Shown here: positions 5,991-8,658 of the stretch, piece after piece
How the letters are laid out: the number at the start of each line of letters is the position of its first letter
Numbering within the stretch: the stretch's first letter is position 1
Source of the DNA: Marine group II euryarchaeote REDSEA-S43_B8
GTDB taxonomy: Archaea; Thermoplasmatota; Poseidoniia; Poseidoniales; Thalassarchaeaceae
Assembly: GCA_001629235.1 (NCBI GenBank)
Contig: LUSA01000043.1
Span: 1 to 8,658, forward strand
Length of the DNA: 8,658 nt
Reading direction: 5' to 3'
Notes under the pieces: generated by a model
Told to the model about the DNA's origin: nothing
What the model saw: only the letters and a program-made list of their open reading frames with translations
The model's database searches: none
Program-made: the position numbers and the translations under genes

Positions 5991-7202
5991 CTATCCTTCG
6001 AGAAGCCCCTTCTCAATCCTATCTCCAATCACGGCAGGTACTGAATTGGGCATCGTGATGTACTGTGTCCTCCCCCTCCCTCTGTTGGAACTAGATGCTC
6101 TGCTTACAATCAGTCCCTGCGACTCGAGGTGCTTCAGATATTTCCAGAAAGTTGTGTACCCCCTAGACTCCTCGTTATTTTCCTCGCAAACTAGTTCGTA
6201 CAACTTCCTAGCATCGCCACTGGATATCTCCTCTTCCTTTTTCAATCTCCGACAAATACCCAGTAGGACCATCCTCTGATGGACGTTCAGCTTGTCAATC
6301 TGGCTGGGTTCTACCGATGGTGAGCGCGACTCGCTAGGTAGTACGTCTTCTTCCAGTACCTTCTCCCTACCACCCATCTCTGCCCTCCTGATTGCATTAT
6401 CGAGTAGTTCAATCGCCATTCTAGCATCGCCCCCCGACTCCTCGGCAAAGGCGCCGATCTTTGCTAGCACCTCGTAGCTAATGGCACCAGGGCGACAGGA
6501 GGCACCGTAACGTTGCCTGGCTATCCCCTCCAGGTCGATCGCCGCATAGGGGCCAAGTTGTATGGAGTTACTCGCTCCGAGCCTTGATTTAATCGCCTTC
6601 TCAAATAGGGAGAAGAGAGACTCGTCCTGACTGACCAAAATCAATGAAAGAGACCCATCGCCCTCTTGGTCCTCGTCTATCCTGAGTAGTTTGTAAATCA
6701 GGTCAGAACTATCCCTCCTGACTAGGACGTCAACTTCGTCTAGAATCAGTAGGAGGTGTGATTCATGGTGTCTCAGGTTTCTTCTGATGTTCTGGATTAC
6801 CTCTGCCGAGCTGAAACCACGCTCAGGATGACCAGAGTCAAGAGATAGGGCGATCTGCTGAAGAACCTGGGAAGAGGACGGGTGATTTCTACAATTGACG
6901 TGAGCAACAGAGACCTTTCTTCTCCCTTCCAATTTTGCAGAGACATCCATGCAGAATCTACGAGTCAGAACGGTCTTTCCAGAACCGACGTTTCCTGTTA
7001 CGACCGCCTTGCAGCTAACATTGTGGTTCTCTATGCCAAGGAACATCGACGCCATCTCTCGAAGCTCTTCCCCCCTCCCAATCAACTCTGGAGGCGTCCA
7101 GTCATATGATAGAGGCTCCTTAGAAACCAGGATTAACCCCTCCCCTATCCTATCGAGGTAGTCTGCCATCGCTGTCTTCTCTATTTCGACGTTCTTAGAC
7201 AT
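5991..7202 (-). CDS. Replication initiator Orc1/Cdc6, AAA+ ATPase
   Basis: This is the archaeal origin-recognition and helicase-loading factor. It is 403 residues from the chosen start, a normal length. The AAA+ part runs from about 33 to 270: YDWTPPELIGRGEELREM (33-50) as the conserved Orc1 N-terminal box, Walker A GNVGSGKTV (70-78), HVNCRN (101-106), Walker B LLLILDEVDVL (150-160), sensor 1 LSLILVSQD (185-193) and sensor 2 GGDARMAIELLDNAIR (257-272, Arg261). The C-terminal winged helix follows, with LNVHQRMVLLGICR (305-318), GYTTFWKYLKHLESQGLI (348-365) and a basic wing SSSNRGRGRTQYI. All ATPase motifs are intact, unlike the paralogue-like protein at 1815-3524. The ATG at 7202 is preferred; the frame continues upstream to 7406, but those residues do not look like the family and overlap the divergent gene. 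rpS6e follows on the same strand after 67 bases. Confidence 0.93.
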   Translation of the reverse strand: MSKNVEIEKTAMADYLDRIGEGLILVSKEPLSYDWTPPELIGRGEELREMASMFLGIENHNVSCKAVVTGNVGSGKTVLTRRFCMDVSAKLEGRRKVSVAHVNCRNHPSSSQVLQQIALSLDSGHPERGFSSAEVIQNIRRNLRHHESHLLLILDEVDVLVRRDSSDLIYKLLRIDEDQEGDGSLSLILVSQDESLFSLFEKAIKSRLGASNSIQLGPYAAIDLEGIARQRYGASCRPGAISYEVLAKIGAFAEESGGDARMAIELLDNAIRRAEMGGREKVLEEDVLPSESRSPSVEPSQIDKLNVHQRMVLLGICRRLKKEEEISSGDARKLYELVCEENNEESRGYTTFWKYLKHLESQGLIVSRASSSNRGRGRTQYITMPNSVPAVIGDRIEKGLLEG

Positions 7203-7217
7203 ATTCGGCCCGCGACT

Positions 7218-7227
7218 GTCTCGAGAC
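7218..7227. promoter_or_regulatory. 10-bp palindrome in the orc1 promoter region
   Basis: GTCTCGAGAC is a perfect palindrome 16-25 bases before the orc1 start, between the likely TATA element (TACTATC-like, 7237-7231 on the minus strand) and the coding region. It could be an operator for autoregulation of orc1, but a palindrome this short can arise by chance. Confidence 0.25.
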
Positions 7228-7231
7228 TCAA

Positions 7232-7237
7232 GATAGT
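7232..7237 (-). promoter_or_regulatory. Candidate TATA element of orc1
   Basis: On the minus strand GGGAAAAGTACTATCTTG contains TACTAT (7237-7232), preceded by a purine-rich stretch resembling a BRE. It lies about 30 bases before the ATG at 7202, the spacing expected for a nearly leaderless transcript. The match to a TATA consensus is weak. Confidence 0.3.
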
Positions 7238-7302
7238 ACTTTTCCCATTTTCTTCGGTGTTTTGATAGGCTTGTCCGCATCAGCATTGACTGAGGCAGTG
7301 CC

Positions 7303-8310
7303 ATGGTGCTGAAGCGGATTTTCAAGAAGCCCACCAGAATGGGGCTTTTCGGAGCCACAATTCTGGCTCTTTTCCAGTCAGTAAACGGTTCTGGTTTCTC
7401 CGACAACGTTGCACTTAGAACCGGCCTGCAAGAACGCCAGATTTGTCACAGTGTCAATTCGGGAGGGGAATTGACCCAGCAATGCACATCGGGAGGGATA
7501 CCTGAGGGTAAGGAGAAACTAGTTTTTCCCGAGGACCTACAATTCGAAATTTGGGGCAATCTAGAAATCGGCACAATTGACTATGCAATTGTTGCGTTTC
7601 TAGCTTATACTCTAGCAGGGCTTTGGGTCCATAGGCCCATTGAAAACTCTCTCGGGGTCAAGAAGAAGAGGAAAATGGTCGCCCTCAAATCGATCCGATG
7701 GATTCGAATAGCAGTACTTTCACTTGTTCTGGCCGCATTGTCCACTGCCAATAAGATGGGGAGATTCGCTGAAATATACAACTCTTGGGGATTCGGAACG
7801 AAGACTGAAGGATCATTAGGATGGCATGACGGGTCTTTCGGATTTGCTCCATTTGAATGGGGGGCTTTAGACGTAGTGGAGCTCATAGCCCTCTATTCAT
7901 TCTTCGTTTACGCGATTTATAGAGGTGTGGAAGTAGACAGGGCGATTCTGAACCCTATCCCGGATAATCGAAACTACATCGAGAAGATTTGGGGAGGAAT
8001 AAGTGAAGCAGAGAGGGCCCAGAGATCGGATGCCGAGGGAGGAGCCGCCAAGGCCAACGAATCATTCACCAATCTAGGAGCCGCCAAGGCCAACGAATCG
8101 TTCACCAATCTAGTAAAGCTACGAGGGGCTTCCGCATCCCTGAATGTCGCTGCCGCGTCTCTTGACGAGGGCAATGTGAAAGTGGCCTTCAACAAGTGGA
8201 AGAATCTGACGCACAGTAAGGGGAAGCAGAACAAGGATTGGAAGGCCCTATCCGAATCTCTAGATCAGGCAGGCAGTTTCCCGGAGGAAGAGTCGGGAGA
8301 AGAGGAGTGA
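7303..8310 (+). CDS. Membrane protein of unknown function, four predicted helices
   Basis: I do not recognise this 335-residue protein. Hydrophobic segments are at about 13-29 (GLFGATILALFQSVNG, after a basic KRIFKKPTR; signal peptide or anchor), 92-109 (IDYAIVAFLAYTLAGLWV), 132-149 (RWIRIAVLSLVLAALSTA) and 189-207 (LDVVELIALYSFFVYAIY). The positive-inside rule puts the first loop (30-91) outside, with two cysteines, C48 and C61, that could form a disulfide. It puts the basic loop 110-131 and the long C-terminal region (208-335) in the cytoplasm. That tail contains a perfect 12-residue duplication (247-258 and 259-270), a helical Ala/Lys-rich part, and ends EEESGEEE. The ATG at 7303 is used; ATG 7339 (Met13) would remove the basic N-terminus. 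The gene diverges from orc1 across 100 bases and precedes an acidic soluble protein, possibly its partner. Confidence 0.75.
   Translation: MVLKRIFKKPTRMGLFGATILALFQSVNGSGFSDNVALRTGLQERQICHSVNSGGELTQQCTSGGIPEGKEKLVFPEDLQFEIWGNLEIGTIDYAIVAFLAYTLAGLWVHRPIENSLGVKKKRKMVALKSIRWIRIAVLSLVLAALSTANKMGRFAEIYNSWGFGTKTEGSLGWHDGSFGFAPFEWGALDVVELIALYSFFVYAIYRGVEVDRAILNPIPDNRNYIEKIWGGISEAERAQRSDAEGGAAKANESFTNLGAAKANESFTNLVKLRGASASLNVAAASLDEGNVKVAFNKWKNLTHSKGKQNKDWKALSESLDQAGSFPEEESGEEE
8041..8112 (+). repeat. 36-bp perfect-frame tandem duplication
   Basis: Two adjacent 36-base copies (8041-8076 and 8077-8112) begin GGAGCCGCCAAGG and end CACCAATCTA. They differ only at one base, TCA versus TCG, a synonymous serine codon. 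Each encodes GAAKANESFTNL, so the membrane protein gains 12 residues in its cytoplasmic tail without frame change. The near identity indicates a recent slippage or unequal-exchange event. Confidence 0.97.
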
Positions 8311-8322
8311 CCAATCGGCGGG

Positions 8323-8337
8323 TTAAAGCCAAGATAT
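8323..8337 (+). promoter_or_regulatory. Possible promoter of the right-edge gene
   Basis: TTAAAG (8323-8328) and AGATAT (8332-8337) are the only AT-rich elements in the 52-base gap. The second is centred about 28 bases before the ATG at 8363. Co-transcription with the membrane protein gene is equally possible. Confidence 0.25.
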
Positions 8338-8362
8338 CATCTGGGGAAATTGGGGGGAGGAA

Positions 8363-8658
8363 ATGGCAGACGAACTCAACAGGGAAGAAGTGTCCGACAG
8401 GCTCGTCACCATCTTCTCCGCATCCCTAGAAGGTAGCGAACTGGAGAAGGCAATTGCAAGTGTGGACAAGCGACTCGATAAGTTCGAAGGAAAGTGGGCA
8501 GGACTGATTAAATGGGCCGAACAGAAGTACGGACTTCCAGAGGAATCAGGAGCAGAGGAAGTAGTAGAAGAGACTCAGGAGGTAAATGAAGCAGAATCTC
8601 AACCAGAGATTCACGAGGAACCTGTCGAGGAGATCAGTGAATCCGCTGAACTTACCAG
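8363..8658 (+). CDS. Acidic helical protein of unknown function, N-terminal part
   Basis: The frame is open from the ATG at 8363 to the right edge, giving about 98 residues with the C-terminus missing. The start is supported by a GGAGG run (8356-8360) two bases upstream. The first 60 or so residues (beginning MADELNREEVSDRLVTIFSA, then ELEKAIASVDKRLDKFEGKW and a KWAEQKYGLPEE segment) look helical, with heptad-like spacing that could form a coiled coil. From about residue 60 the sequence becomes very rich in Glu with scattered Val and Pro, resembling the acidic linker of the AAA+ protein at 1815-3524 in composition. No known motif is recognised. It lies 52 bases after the four-helix membrane protein on the same strand, so a joint role is plausible but unproven. 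Confidence 0.7.
   Translation, partial: MADELNREEVSDRLVTIFSASLEGSELEKAIASVDKRLDKFEGKWAGLIKWAEQKYGLPEESGAEEVVEETQEVNEAESQPEIHEEPVEEISESAELT

Noticed and set aside
5924..6028. N-terminal extension of S6e
   Set aside because: It overlaps the end of orc1 and precedes a strong AAGGTGA-ATG start at 5923 that matches the family N-terminus.
7203..7406. N-terminal extension of orc1 to the outermost ATG
   Set aside because: The extra 68 residues overlap the divergent membrane protein gene and do not resemble an Orc1 N-terminus; the ATG at 7202 gives the normal length.

Overview
The window looks like a piece of an archaeal chromosome, most likely a euryarchaeon of the Thermoplasmata/marine Poseidoniales (Marine Group II) type. 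The evidence is an Orc1/Cdc6 initiator, ribosomal protein S6e, translation factor aIF2-gamma, a PIN-domain protein, a DUF357 protein, a class II HMG-CoA reductase, heavy AGG/AGA arginine codon use, very tight gene packing and many acidic protein tails. The phylum is an inference from gene content; I could not run a tree.

Layout from left to right. (a) 1-248 (+) is the C-terminal end of an MFS-type (UMF1/Atg22-like) transporter. Its stop codon directly abuts the stop of the convergent class II HMG-CoA reductase (249-1568, -). (b) The divergent intergenic region after it, about 1569-1814, holds an array of seven CGTTAA hexamers, five of the first six at 11-12 bp steps. It opens onto a 569-residue protein (1815-3524, +) with a degenerate Orc/Cdc6-like AAA+ domain, a very long acidic linker and a C-terminal winged helix. 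(c) A DUF357 protein (3527-3814, +) follows directly and meets the next, convergent gene through a shared CTAG stop. (d) A minus-strand cluster reads, in transcription order, orc1/cdc6 (7202-5991), rpS6e (5923-5432), aIF2-gamma (5419-4178) and a PIN-domain protein (4173-3811). (e) Divergent from orc1 is a four-helix membrane protein of unknown function (7303-8310, +) carrying a fresh 36-bp tandem duplication, followed by an acidic, helical protein that runs off the right end (8363-8658, +).

The genes fall into three functional groups: isoprenoid lipid synthesis (HMG-CoA reductase), translation (S6e, aIF2-gamma, PIN protein) with replication initiation (Orc1/Cdc6) on the same strand, and an unknown pair of membrane and acidic proteins. 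The least explained part is the Orc-like AAA+/winged-helix protein together with the CGTTAA array in front of it. It could be a DNA-binding protein with its own operator, or a replication-origin-like element. No stretch longer than 300 bases lacks a gene. I see no tRNA, rRNA, CRISPR, insertion sequence or convincing terminator.
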